Source: Clytia hemisphaerica (Eukaryota; Cnidaria; Hydrozoa; Leptothecata; Clytiidae). Taken from it: DNA of 64,000 nt. Made by a program: the position numbers and the translations under genes. Below are positions 1-11,604 of the stretch, piece after piece (within the stretch, counting starts at the first letter, position 1; each line of letters opens with the position of its first letter). Below the pieces are notes generated by a model. That model had not been told where the DNA came from, searched no databases, and saw nothing but the letters and a program-made list of their open reading frames with translations. The stretch spans positions 1,221,731-1,285,730 of the forward strand of contig CACVBU010001134.1 of the NCBI GenBank assembly GCA_902728285.1, written 5' to 3'.

Positions 1-652
1 AAGACCAAAGTCTGGCATCAGGTGTGGCCATGAGTAAGTTGCCCTGCTACTCTAGAGTCACCCGTCATCTAACCAAAGGTTAGAAAGTGTTGATCAAGCA
101 CAGTCTAGAAAAGAAAAGATTTAGAAAGAAAGACGCATAATCGAAAAGTTTGAAAAGTTGGCCCAGAGCCCGGTTCGGCGTGCCGTATCCGATTGGCCGT
201 ACCGTAGAAAAAGAAGAAGGAAATGAGGACTTCAAGGCCTTATATGTCCTTAAAATTATTTTTTATGTCTTGAATTGAATAGGAAGTAATTAAATGGTGT
301 CAAATCATTTCAGATATTCATTTTCGCTCGCAACAAAAAGCAGGTAAAAACAAAATTTTAAAAGACTTTGAAAAAATAATTAATTTTTGCTAAAGAATAT
401 CCATTATTAGTTCAACTTGCTTAATACCCTGACAATCAATTCTTAGCAATCGATCCTCAAGAATTAAAGCTATAAGATCAGTTAAGACGTGAAAGTCACT
501 TTGACTTGCACAAAATTTCAGATCAAAATAAAAAGTTAACTGGGTCGCTTCAGCCAATTTCAGCTCTGTAAACTGAGCTTCTCAAAATTCAAATTTCAAA
601 TTTCAAAATTCTTGAAAAAAGGCGTGATGTTGATAAATTTGAGCTCTCCCCT
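1..652. other. no gene seen; 5' flank of LINE remnant
   Basis: AT-rich sequence with no convincing open frame. It ends in short repeats of CAAATTTCAAA near 580-615 and leads into the reverse transcriptase remnant. It may include decayed upstream LINE sequence, but no motif confirms this. Confidence 0.4.
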
Positions 653-2352
653 GTGACAAATTCAGATATGCTTAAAGCCTTAAATCATCTGAATGAATCC
701 AAGTCAGTCAGTGGTAGCATTCCTACTAAAATCATAAAGTTAGCCAAATTTGTTTGTGCTCCAACTTTGACATCATGCTTCAATAACTCTCTTCAATCTC
801 AAAACTTTCCTGACAGCTTGAAGCTTGCTGATATAATTCCAGTCCATAAGAAAAACAGCAAACATGACAAGGATAATTACAGGCCCGTCAGTCTCCTCCC
901 ATCTCTGGCTAAAATCTTTGAAAAACTTATTTCAAATCAACTCAACACCTTCTTTGAATTATTTTTCTCTAACGGACTCTGTGGTTTTCGTAAACAGTAT
1001 AGCACGCAGAGTGCTTTACTAAATATGTTACGAAAATGGCAGAATTCACTGTCCAAATCAAAAAAGATTGGAGCAATTCTGATGGATCTGTCTAAAGCCT
1101 TTGACTGTTTGCCTCATGATCTTCTGATCGCAAAACTTTATGCATATGGATTGGATTGTAGAAGCCTAGCTTTTATGCAAAGTTATTTAAAAAACAGAGC
1201 ATAGGGTCAGAGTTGGTTCATCGTTCAGTAATTGGCTACCTTGCTATCTGGTGTGCCTCAGGGATCTATTTTAGGACCTATTCTTTTCAATGTTTTTATC
1301 AATGATTTGTTTTTCTTTGTTAATGAAGACGACCTCTGTAACTTCGCTGATGACGATACTCTGCACAAAAGTGCTTCGTCTCTAGATGAGGCCCTCGAAG
1401 CTTTAATTCTAGACCTAGAAATCATTCTAGCTTGGTTTAAACACAACTCCCTTGTTGCAAATCCAGAGAAGTTTCAGGTGTTGTTTCCAGGCACAAAGAA
1501 TGCAAATATAGTTTTCAATGTTGGAAATATTACATTAGAGTCTTCCGAGAGCGTGAAACTGCTTGGAGTAACTATCGACAGTGGCCTCACTTTTTATAAT
1601 CACGTACAGGACATCTGCAAAAAAGCTGCACAGAAGACCAAAACTATTTTTAGAATTAGAGCATATTTAAACTAAGAGCAAGCAGATTTATTATTTAATA
1701 GTTTTATTTTATCTGCTTTTAGATATTGTCCTCTCATCTGGATGTTTTGTAGTAAATTGGCTCACAACCTTCTTAACGAAACTCATTGTAGGGCCCTCAA
1801 GGCTAAGCAAAATTCTATCAATCTTAACTATGATGAACTTTTGAAGAAAGCTAAATGTGAGTCAATCCATACTAAAAATCTCCAGTTTATGCTTGTGGAA
1901 GTTTATAAAAGGCGTCCATAAAATCGGCAATAAATTAGGCTGGGACCAATTTGAATTCATCCAAAGTCATTTAGATACGGATGAAGGATGTAAATGAAAA
2001 CAGGGACGACAATTCCAAACGAACGTCCTCGTCTTCGAAGAGGCGCTCAAATTAGACTTCCACTTCCCAGGAACACAGTTTGCTTGAATTCCTTTAATTT
2101 CCGAGCTGGCCAAGCTTGGAATAGACTACCGTTAGAATTCAAACTATTGAAGCTTTGGCTGAATTTAAAAGAAAAATTATCAAGGCCAAAATCTATTGTT
2201 CATGCAAACTCTGTTCTATATTCTAGTATTTTTAAATTTTAAAATATTATTTACTATATAGTAAATATTTGAATGTCATGTTGGATTTAATTAGTACTTG
2301 TAACTATTTTTTATTACCAACGTTAAATAAAGAACAAATAAATAAATAAAAA
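653..2352 (+). mobile_element. degenerate non-LTR retrotransposon, RT portion to 3' end
   Basis: The translation carries ordered reverse-transcriptase motifs: NYRPVSLLPSLAKIFEKLI (about 875-935), GFRKQYSTQSALLNML, LMDLSKAFDCLPHDLL (about 1080-1130), SGVPQGSILGPILFNVFIND (about 1240-1305) and the catalytic FADD (about 1343-1355), followed by the late RT/thumb region. The frame is broken. A stop at 1202-1204 lies in a stretch of about 30 bases where the conserved peptide VRVGSSFSNW appears in another frame, so there are two compensating indels; another break follows 1675. The C-terminal segment is readable again at 1994-2242. The 3' end has a TAAATAAA-type tail around 2324-2352, usual for CR1/jockey-like elements. 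ORF1 and endonuclease are absent, so the copy is 5'-truncated and dead. The clade (CR1/L2-like or jockey-like) is not resolved. Confidence 0.85.
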
Positions 2353-2967
2353 TAATCTCTCAATACAAACTGTGAATGAGATAAGCTAAGAAATGTGAAT
2401 TGCCTGAATTCAGTGTTATTTTTTTATTAAACTCGACAGAGATTGCTGTACGTAGCCTCATAGCTATTACCCCGATTTTTTCAGAAATTTTACTAGATCG
2501 TTTCAGCCATTTAGCTATGTCTCTCGGCTTCATATTATCTCTAAATGAAAGGCGGCCAGAAATATAAGCAGTCATTGAAGGTCATTACACGTGAATTTTT
2601 AGAGAAGTTGACCTCGGTAATAATATGATCCCGATTTGCTAGGACGGAAGAGGTCAAAAAGGGTGTTTCTAAGTCACTCAGGCGGGGCGATATGGGTCGG
2701 GCGGTATTAGATAGGTTTTCGGATTATCAAAATAAAAGCCTCTAAATAGCGAAAGGTTCACGCGCAAAACATTAGGGAGGTAAAACTGCGGAGATAAATG
2801 TTAGTCTAAGTTTTAACTGCTGCACGCATAAAATTGATAAAGTTAATACGCAAGACATGGCATCCGAAGGAGACTATGTATCATAAAAGGAATAACAAAT
2901 AAGCCTGTTTCATAATTTTTCATATTTTTCAGTTTCTCGGAACTATATCACTTGACCTACTTGACCT
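2353..2967. other. intergenic, nothing recognised
   Basis: No ORF with family resemblance and no clear repeat was seen. Confidence 0.4.
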
Positions 2968-3420
2968 ACCCTAAATATGCCTCTGAGTCATGAGATTATA
3001 AAATCAAAAATATATTGCATTTTTTATCTCCTTTTTTTAATCAAATTTGTGGAACACCACAGGTAACCTCAATATTGCTAGCGTGTTTTTTTTAATCTGT
3101 TAACAGTATTTAATCACAAATTTGTGGAACACCACATGTAACCCATTAAAGTAGGAGCCTCGGCAGGTCGAGACATAAATTGCTAGCGCGTTGTTATAAT
3201 TAATCAAAAATTTTAATCTAAAACACCACCCTAGATACGTCTCTGACTAGGAGAAACTCATGAGATTATAAAATCAAAAATATATTGCATTTTTTATCTC
3301 CTCTTTTTAATCAAATTTGTGCAACACCACAGGTAACCTTAATACTGCTAGCGTGTTAACACTATTTAATCAAAAATTTTAATCTAAAAGATATTAGAAA
3401 AATAAGACGACTTAAACAAG
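2968..3420. repeat. degenerate dispersed repeat, two to three units
   Basis: A phrase that includes ATTTGTGGAACACCACAGGT, followed by GCTAGCGTGTT, recurs at about 3045, 3118 and 3315. CATGAGATTATAAAATCAAA recurs at 2990 and 3260. A further copy lies at 6055-6536, where it is interrupted by a MITE, so this copy shows what the uninterrupted site looks like. Confidence 0.7.
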
Positions 3421-4157
3421 TCGACTCAAAGTCGAAAATTTCACCTATTGTTAACAGATTTTGAAATATTTCATACTTTTTTCGAATGTCATATTTGTCA
3501 AAATTTGGGGGTATTATATTCCTTCTTTTTCGTTTTTTCAAATGAATTAAGAGAAATAAAATTACAAGCCACTAAATATGCATGCATGGTATACGGTTAT
3601 GTACTCAAATAAAAAAAAAGTAGTTTTACAGCTGGTTCCCAAAGGAATAATTATGAGTTAAACGTTGCAAGAATTCTCTTTAAATCTCACAATGAAAATT
3701 AAATTTTTGATTGAACCTATATATTTTTGGACTCGCGTATTATTCAGTTTTTGATTGGTGTAAAAAATCATTTTCGTAGCACCTTTCTATCAAAAGATAG
3801 CAAGTTTTCATCTTCGTTTTTCTTCACTTTCTTGGACAAATTTTGAAAAACTGATAAGTGGAAAATATAAGCGTATTTAAATTATTTTCCAACGATACCA
3901 AACTTTGCTGAGGGTAGGGCAGGTCGTATGTAAATGCTGAAATTAATTTTTATATGTAAATAAATTGAAGAATTTTGATGGTGTAGAATTTTAATATAGA
4001 TATGTATATGATATGGTATTTTATTTTCATTTTCAAATTAAGAAGTTTATAGCAATCTAACGGTATAACATTTTTGATAAACTTATTTATTTCCGCTTGT
4101 ATTTCCAAGAATCTGAAATTTACTTTCCAAATCGTTTCTCATCCTGTACAATGGTTT
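3421..4157. other. intergenic, nothing recognised
   Basis: AT-rich sequence without coding or repeat signal that I can support. Confidence 0.35.
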
Positions 4158-4468
4158 AATATTCACCCGGGGGTACTACGTTTTCCAACTGACGGTATGT
4201 GCGGCGAAAAAAATGGCTTTTAGAATGGCACCCTTTTTACAGTGCATTTTCCTCAAATATTCAACCCTTTTAGAGCAAAAAAACTCAGACGTTTTGTGCA
4301 AAAATTCTTGGTTTTCCTTGATTTACTAAAATTTCCACCATTACAATGCATTTAACAAAAAGTCTACCCTTATAGTGTATTTCTGCTATCTTGAAAAATA
4401 CACCCTTAGCCGCCGCACATACCCGTCGGTCAATTTTCCTGGCTGCTCCCCCCTCCCGGGAATATTCA
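4158..4468. mobile_element. hAT-like MITE with 8-bp TSD AATATTCA
   Basis: The element 4166-4460 begins CCCGGGGGTACTACG and ends TCCCCCCTCCCGGG. Subterminal inverted segments (GACGGTATGTGCGGC against GCCGCACATACCCGTC) pair inside it. It is flanked by the exact direct repeat AATATTCA at 4158-4165 and 4461-4468. An 8-bp duplication fits hAT. It belongs with the G/C-tract elements at 54.9 and 55.9 kb. The ORFs on both strands here are byproducts of the inverted repeat. Confidence 0.8.
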
Positions 4469-4810
4469 AAGACCATTAAAATCAAGGAAAACTTTTCAAT
4501 AAACTTCATCAAAGATTTAACGAATTTTTCCTGTGTTGCCTCGGGAAATAAAATCATTTTTCTAAAAGAAAAGATAAACCTACAAGTATCTCTTTTTACC
4601 CGTGATATGTTTGGGCTGTCCATCGTTTTATTACAAGTTTCGTTAATCCTGTTAGCTTAAGCCTTCAGTGGAAAAACACCTTAGAAGCTTTCCTTGTTTA
4701 CGAAAGTTTTTTTTATATTGCATGCATTTTAATTAGAAACAATCAAGTTGAGAATCAGCCTTCATTGCATGCGTGTCATTAAAAGTTGGAATGAAATCAA
4801 TTTTTATCTA

Positions 4811-5466
4811 CAGTATGTCTTAAAAAAAGCGGGTCTATAACTTCAAAGTAAAACTACACAATAGGGAAAAAATATTTCATAATAATCTTTATACCGTTAG
4901 ATAGGATTTTAATTTTTCTTTCCGAAAATCTAACATTTACTTTTAAACAAACTATATTACGCTGAGTATTCAAGATTTTCAGTTATTAATAAGCGCTTAA
5001 TGTCTTAACGATCAATTAACTCGAGATATCAAAAGAAAAACCGGTTTGACTACTTTTATGATTTTAGTTTTTTTAGATTTTAAAATTCCAGAAGATTTTT
5101 TAAGTTGCGATTTTTATACCATTGTGAAATTGCGAATCTGAAAAAGTAAAACTTATTAAAATTGCGTTAATATTTAGAAACAGTTAAACATTAGCACATC
5201 ACGTCAAAAAGTTATAAGAAAATGTTCCTATAAAAAGTGTTCACTTTATGAAAGGTTTTAATTGATGATTAAGAAGCCACTGGAGGGTATCGAACCGAAA
5301 TACAGTTAATACTCGCTATTTTGATAACAATTTCGGACAAATTTTATATTTTCAGAAAGCTTAATAAAAGATCTTTCGAATTGTGTAAAAATTATCACAA
5401 ATAATTAAAAATTTGAAAAATAATAGCTCATTGAAGTTGCTGACCCGCTTTTTTTAAGACATGCTG
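4811..5466. mobile_element. Tc1/mariner-type MITE
   Basis: The terminal inverted repeats CAGTATGTCTTAAAAAAAGC and, on the other strand, CAGCATGTCTTAAAAAAAGC are each followed by GGGTC. Both ends are flanked by TA (4809-4810 and 5467-5468). The roughly 650-bp interior has no transposase frame. Confidence 0.8.
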
Positions 5467-5595
5467 TACAACATTTCCTCAAGGGCAATAAACTTGTCTT
5501 AATTTGATAATAATCATAATGTAAACATTCCACTTCATCGTATAGATTTTCTGCAAAACACCATGCACAAATAAATCTTTCTCAATGTAACAAAC

Positions 5596-5730
5596 CGGAG
5601 TTATTTAGGCGGGAACTTATTTGGCGAGTGGGCAAAATATTTAACATTGGCGGGAACTAATTTTGGCGAATTTTGTCTAAATTCTCAAAAATTAGTTCCC
5701 ACCAAAAAAAGTTCCCTTAAGGTAACCTTG
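5596..5730. mobile_element. short MITE with GGCGGGAACT motifs
   Basis: Left GGCGGGAACTTATTTGGCG and right GTTCCCTTAAGGTAACC are inverted, with inner GGCGGGAACTAATTTTGGCG facing AAAATTAGTTCCC. A larger relative lies at 46168-46504 inside the T-box gene. Confidence 0.65.
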
Positions 5731-6054
5731 AAAAAAATACCATGTGGCTAAAATTCGGCACAGAGGTCCCTTAGGTTTAGAACCACCATAAAAAAGCGCA
5801 GTCGATTGAAAAGGTTTGGGGTACTTTTTTGGTGCACTTTTTGATGACGTCAGTTTTCAATACAAATTCTTGTAAGCAAGATTTTCAAAAAGTTTTCGAA
5901 AGGGAATTTGACTGTTCCATCTGAAAGATCATGAAAAGTAGATGATGAAAATTTATTTATTAAATTATTATTATTTGTAAAATTTCGTCTTTTAGATCCC
6001 TAAAATGACCCCAAATGGCCCAAAATCTGCTATATATCTTGATAACGCCATCAG

Positions 6055-6536
6055 CTGTCCACCTACCCTAGATACGCCTGAGAAAGTCATAAAATTATGA
6101 AATCAAAATATACACACTTTTTTACATAAAAACCAGTAAATTTTGGCGCAGGCTGGGCTGTTCTTATTTTTTTCAGGCTTAAATGTTCTTACGATGTTCC
6201 AAATACGCTTAGTTTCTTTACTTGTAAGAACTAAAAATTGGTTTAAAATCTGTTAAAATCAGTATATTTTCTTGATAATTTCTAAAAGCTGAGACTCAGA
6301 TTATTCTTAATTTGTTCTTAGGTTTTGGCCATATTTCAGCCTCGTGTTCTTATAAAATTGTTCTTATAAAAAAAGCGTGTATTTCCTTTTTTATCTCCTA
6401 TTTTTAATCAAATTTGTGAAACACCACAGGTAACCCATAAAGTAGGAGCCTCGGCAGGTCGAGACATAAATTGCTAACGTGTTTTTATAATTAATCACAA
6501 ATTTTAATCTAAAACACCACCCTAGACGAGGGGCAA
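6055..6536. repeat. second copy of the 3-kb repeat, interrupted by a MITE
   Basis: Shares CCCTAGATACG, ATGAAATCAAAATA, TTTTTTATCTCC and GGAGCCTCGGCAGGTCGAGA with 2968-3420, but is split by the element at 6110-6382. Confidence 0.7.
6110..6382. mobile_element. MITE, CACG-T(n)-ATAAGAAC family
   Basis: Right end GTTCTTATAAAAAAAGCGTG and left end CACACTTTTTTACATAAAAA are inverted; the interior is rich in GTTCTTA motifs. Relatives lie at 31765-32128, 41624-41859 and 43361-43655. Comparison with the uninterrupted repeat at about 3010 suggests a TA target. Confidence 0.7.
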
Positions 6537-7031
6537 ATCACTCGAAAAATGGTGTACGAGATTTATGATTTATTTTTGATTTTTGATTTATTTTTGATTT
6601 CTGATTTATTTTTTATTTATTTTTTATTTATGATTTATTTCTAATTTATGAATAGGAGTAATTTTATGGAATTTTTTTTCAAATTATAACGAATTGATAC
6701 TCAAAATCATTGTCAAAAAAAACAAAAAAAGTTGAAAAGTTCAATTTTTTTTCGAAAGATTTTTTATTTATTTTTTGATTTATTTCTGATTTATTTTTGA
6801 TTTATTGATTTATTTCTGATTTATTTCTGATTTATCTTCTATACTAAATGAGTTTATGAAAAATGTCTGTAACGCGGCTGGAAAACCTATCCACCTTTGA
6901 TACAAAAAGTCTCGCGCTAAGTTTGACAAGCGTAGAAAACTCGGATTAGAGAAGACTCTACACTGCTATTTGTATTTTTAATCAATGAGTTATATATATA
7001 GTTTTCTAAAAAAAATTTTGCCCTGATTGCC

Positions 7032-7072
<41 letters not shown>

Positions 7073-7886
7073 TTTGTAAACGAAAAAAGTTCTGATGTCA
7101 ATTTCATGAAAAAGTACTGCGACGTCACAAAGTTTCAAATAAAAAGGTGTGGCATTTTTGTTGCACAATTTCGAATTATTCTATATCAACACACGCAACA
7201 AAATCCAACATTGTTGTTTGATGATTAAACTTTGTCTAACATTATTTAAAAAGGTTTCAATGTGTGTTGCATTGCATATGCACCGGTCTTAAGCTGTCCG
7301 CATGTGAAGCCAACAAACGGGAAAACCTTCAGTGCTCAATCGTAAAGCGCGAGCCTCTCCTTCACAACTAAGGCTTTTTCTTTCCTAGAAGCAACCCTCT
7401 CATCACCTCAGACACCTTTGGGCGTCTGCAACGACGGGTACCCTCCATAATTTTGACAGGGTCACTGTGGCATTTCATTGAACACAAACTTCCGTTATCT
7501 TAAAAAGACATATCATCGAGGCTTACAGACACAAAATTTTGACTAATGTAGAAAGTTTAGAAGTATAATTTTTATTATTGTATTCGGCATTTTAAGCCAA
7601 AACGATGTCAGGCATTAACCCACATTATAGTATTTTAAAGGCTTTTGATGTGCAAGCAAAACCGTTAACCGGCGTTTGCGACGACGGGAACCGTCTAGTT
7701 TTTAATCTATTGATTTTATTATGATTTGTTTTTGATTTATTGATTTATTTCTGATTTATTTTTGATTTCTGATTTATTTCTGATTTATTTTTGATTTATG
7801 ATTTATTTCTGATTTATTTTTGATTTATGATTTATTTTTGATTTATAAAATTGTGTACGAGATTTATTTTAGTGATTTGCCCCTCG
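6537..7886. mobile_element. DNA element with 16-bp TIRs and GATTTATTTTT minisatellites
   Basis: Terminal CGAGGGGCAAATCACT (6537) is matched by AGTGATTTGCCCCTCG (ending 7886). Inside each end are arrays of GATTTATTTTT/GATTTATTTCT units (6570-6650, 6770-6840, 7725-7850) and TGTACGAGATTTAT. The centre (6840-7680) is not repetitive apart from a poly-A run of about 30 bases near 7031. No transposase frame was seen. The superfamily is unknown and no clean TSD was found. Confidence 0.7.
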
Positions 7887-8134
7887 AAATAATCAGTCAT
7901 CTTTGCTGAAAGTAGACCATAGTTCGGTACCGGCAATTTGTTCAATAAAAGAAAAATACCTACGTGCTGAATTGACCTACCTGAAGGCTATCGTAATAAG
8001 AACAAGCTAGACGTTGAATCAACCTACCTGATGATGAAAGTTAGATAGCAATAAGGAGAAAAATAAAAACAATCAGTCAGAAAATACACCTTTTCGACCG
8101 TAGCCGTCAAATGCCGCGTGGGTATTTTTTTATT
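7887..8134. other. intergenic with a shared repeat motif
   Basis: CACCTTTTCGACCGTAG at about 8088-8104 is the reverse complement of CTACGGTCGAAAAGGTG near 12750 and a variant near 49012, so it is a dispersed repeat end of unknown type. Confidence 0.5.
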
Positions 8135-8209
8135 GTTATTATTATTATTATTATGATGATGTATACAAGCTCACAGGCCCGAGGTGGACCTCTACGAATC
8201 AATTTCTAA

Positions 8210-10150
8210 TTACAATATTAATATGTCAAGTATCTTAGTTTGTGTTTTCCCACGCTTTGTTAAGGCTTTCTTTAAACGATTTGATTGAGGTCGATTCGAT
8301 GACAAATCGTGGCAGTGCATTCCATGTTGGGATCGATCTATAGTCATCAGCAAAGTTTGGAACAAATTCATGATCATGGAATCTGGTTGGACGGGATTTT
8401 TTAACAAACTTGTTCCGAGTTGTCTGTGGGTCGTAAAAATGAATATGCTGATATATTTGCACTTGTCACTGAAAAGCCTTCTGAACTCAAGAGATGGAAG
8501 TTTGAGTCTTTTTAAACGTTCTTCGTAGTGGAGATTACGATATTGAGGAATCAGTTTTGTCGCCTGCCTTTGAACACCTTCAATCAAATTTATACTACGA
8601 CGTAATTTTGGCTGCCATACTGATTGTGCATTATCCAAGTGAGGTCTGACAAAGGTGGTGTACAGAGTACAAAATGCCGAAGGACTCAAGTCGTTAAAAC
8701 TTCTTTTGATGACTCCAAGGATTGAATTTGCTTTGTTGACCTGTTTGGATATAAGCTCCTCGAAAGTTAGTTCCGAATCGATCAAGATGCCGAGGTCTTT
8801 TTCTTCAAAAACATGTTCAAGTTCATTACCCCCAAGCTGGTATCTGTGTGCATGCTTGATGTTGGCGAATTTACCTATTGTTAAGACATGACATTTATCA
8901 GGATGGAACGTGAGTAACCAATCCTGAGACCATTTTTCCATTTCATTGATATCTCTTTGTACAACGATACAACGAGTCTTAAACCGAATCTATAGTTTTC
9001 ACTATTTTCGTGTATTCAGCAAAGAGAAATGCATTAGAAAGTACTTTGTCTGGCGAATCATTGATGTAAATGACAAATAGCAGAGGTCCAAGTACACTTC
9101 CTTGAGGAATCCCACTTACAACAGGGGTTAGTTGTTGATTTGGCAGAGTTGACTTTGACAAGCTGCTTGCGATCTGACAAAAACGATGTTATCCAGTTTA
9201 GTAGACTTCCACCTACCCCGTAACATTCCAGTTTTTTCTTTAACCTCCTGTGAGGGACGGTGTCAAACGCTTTTGCAAAATCAAAATAGATGCAATCGAC
9301 AACTTTGCCTTCTGCCATCGTTTCACAGCATTGGTCAATGTGGTAAAGAAGTTGAGTGACCGTTGATCGCTTTCCAATAAAACCGTACTGTTTTTCAGAT
9401 AAAAGATTTTCTTCCACCGACAAGATGATCCATGATTGCTTTTCGTAACACTGACTCCATCATTTTGCATACTATAGATGTTAAACTGACCTGGACGGTA
9501 TTTTATGGCTAAGTTGTGAGCACCCTTGTTCTTGTAGATTGGCGTGACATGCGCCATCTTCCAGTCCTCAGGTAGTACGCTCTCTTCTAATGTTTTGTTC
9601 ATGATTATCTTCAGCGGTTCTGCAACGAAGTCAACTAGTTCCTTCAGCATCAACGGATGAATCTCATCTCGTCCAAATGATTTGCTGGGGTCAAGCTGCT
9701 TGATCTGTCTTATTATTGTTTCTAGAGAAATTTCAGGGATATCGATCATCGTATCTGTTCTTTTATCAAATGAAGGTAATTGTCCGTCTGGCTCATTCGT
9801 AAATACACCACAAAATTGCTTTTGTAGGATATTTGCCTTTTCTTTGTCTTCATGCTTCAATGATTTTTTGTTGTCCTCTGACTCCAGACGAGATGCAACT
9901 CGGCTTGTCGACTTCAATTGATTTCTTATATGCGACCAAAATCGCTTCAGGTTGTTCTTTGCCGATCTGCTAATTTCTCGTTCATGGTTTCTACGCGTGC
10001 GTCTCATTATACTGTTGACTCGGTTTCGCGCCGAAACATATTTTGCTCTATTGAATTATTGTCAGCATCCGAAGAATTAATCCACTTCCTATGTAGGCGA
10101 TCTTTTATCCTGATTTCATTTTGAATATCTTCCCCTATCGGTATGTGTGG
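8210..10150 (-). pseudogene. reverse transcriptase part of ORF2, broken
   Basis: Three overlapping frames carry the RT in order: an N-terminal linker and fingers (PEDWKMAHVTPIYKNKGAHN, 9500-9570), the palm region YGFIGKRSTVTQLLYH and YFDFAKAFDTVPHRRL (9240-9400), SGIPQGSVLGPLLFVIYIND (9060-9120), then the late domain 8941-8210 with VRPHLDNAQSVWQP. The catalytic box that should read FADDTK reads FAEYTK at about 9010-9030, so both catalytic aspartates of that motif are lost as well as the frame. Confidence 0.85.
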
Positions 10151-10712
10151 TGTTGTGTGGCCAACTTGTTGTGTGGCCAACATGTTGTGTGTGCCAGACA
10201 AGCTTTTTAGAGAGAGAAAGTGGTATTTACCTTTTTATTCTAACACGACTCTTCGTTATTTCTTGTCATTTTTATATCCTTTCTTCCTCTGGCCCCCACT
10301 GTAAGGGTCATTTTTTGGCCAAATTTTCTATGCATTCACTGCCAGCTGGATGCACTGTAAAGGTTCGATTTTGGAAGCCATATTTTCGGCCGAACAGTCG
10401 TTTTCAGATCGAGTGCCCCCCCGGTCTAGAATGGGAGGGTGTCCGGGTAGGGTTAGGACTAGCTTTAGGGTGATTTGAGAGCGGCGGGGGCTAGAGGAGG
10501 AAAGGATATAAAAATACAAGGAATAAACAAGAGTCGTGTTTGAATAAAAAGGTCAATACCACTTTCTCTCCCTAAAAAGCTTGTCTACGTCTTGTGTAAA
10601 ATACTGTGTAAAGAACTAAGAAACAGAACAGTTCTCAGATAGTCTCCCAAAAACTTAAAATAAAAAACTACTCTTGTCTGGCACACACAACAAGTTGGCC
10701 ACACCACACCAC
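10145..10712. mobile_element. foldback element inserted in the LINE
   Basis: There are two nested sets of inverted arms. The outer set is GTGGCCAACTTGTTGTGTG plus GTGCCAGACAAG (10157-10204) against CTTGTCTGGCACACACAAC and AAGTTGGCCAC (10673-10703). The inner set pairs about 55 bp: 10198-10256 (CAAGCTTTTTAGAGAGAGAA, then GTGGTATT) with 10529-10588. The left end carries an extra TTGTGTGGCCAAC copy. It has no coding capacity and splits ORF2 between endonuclease and RT. Confidence 0.75.
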
Positions 10713-10770
10713 CTTTGCTACCATTTTTGTTTACATTTTTTTTGCTGATAAAGCATTTTTAAAAGCGCGG

Positions 10771-10953
10771 GATATTTCCGACCATTAAATTTTCAAATTT
10801 TTAAAGTTTTGGATATTTCCGACCATCAAATGATATTTCCGACCATCAAATGATATTTCCGACCATCAAAAGATATTTCCGACCATCAAATGATATTTCC
10901 GACCATTGCGCTATGATATTTCCGACCATTAATTAAAGATATTTCCGCCCGTC
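10771..10953. repeat. 20-bp minisatellite, GATATTTCCGACCATCAAAT
   Basis: Eight units start at 10771, 10812, 10832, 10852, 10872, 10892, 10915 and 10938. The central five are spaced exactly 20 bp; the outer spacings are 41 and 23. The core GATATTTCCGACCAT is nearly invariant. The array lies at the 3' edge of the endonuclease remnant on the minus strand. Confidence 0.9.
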
Positions 10954-11490
10954 TACGGAAAAAAAAATTGCCTCGTCGGCTGTGATAAAGAAATGAATCT
11001 CGTAGTGCATCCAAGAATTTTTCTTCTTTACTGTCCTCAATATGGGGGGTTGTCCAGTTTTCCCAATTTATTGTTGGCAGATTAAAATCTCCAACTATAC
11101 ATTTGTGTGAATATCTCTTGTCTTGACTCAATGACTTCAACAGGCTGTTCAACATAGAATTGTTTTCGTGCGAGTTAGCTTGCTTCGTAGGGCTTCTGTA
11201 TATACACGCAAATACAAGTTTGTCTTTCTTTGCTAGACGAATCTCGATAATACAGGTTTCTTCGAATTCAACAGGACTTTCGGTGTCAGCAACTAGATGG
11301 TCTATCGATGAGTGTGCCAATATGACGATTCCTCGACCTTTGCTGTTATTGGTATTAGTGGAGTTAACAACTTTGTAGTCTTTCATTTTGTATTCGTGGA
11401 TTTGCCATTTTTCACCATGTTTGGGTTTTACTTCACAAATTGCGATTAGGTGCGGTTTTTCGAGTTGATTTATTTTATTTTATATTCCTT
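10950..11490 (-). pseudogene. LINE endonuclease domain remnant
   Basis: The minus-strand frame 11386-10950 shows GRGIVILAHSSIDHLV, ACIYRSPTKQ and the catalytic-region motif VGDFNLPTINWENW, typical of the AP-like endonuclease of non-LTR elements. The upstream segment to 11490 reads IAICEVKPKHGEKWQIHEYK. Stops upstream break it from its start, and the minisatellite and foldback separate it from the RT. Confidence 0.8.
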
Positions 11491-11604
11491 TGTTTGCTTT
11501 CGTAAATTGATCGGCATTTGTCAATAGGATTCTTATTTCAGATATAGTTCTTGGGGTAGGGTTTGCTTTATTGCTATTTGGTGCTTGTTTATAGTGGTTT
11601 GTTC

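Noticed and set aside
4285..4660. Overlapping ORFs on both strands
   Set aside because: They lie in and beside an inverted-repeat MITE with 8-bp TSD; neither has a domain.
6917..7168. 83-codon minus frame with a long phenylalanine run
   Set aside because: It is a translation of the poly-A tract inside a DNA element.
10771..10953. CRISPR-like repeat array
   Set aside because: Units of 20 bp are contiguous without unique spacers, in eukaryotic DNA inside a LINE.
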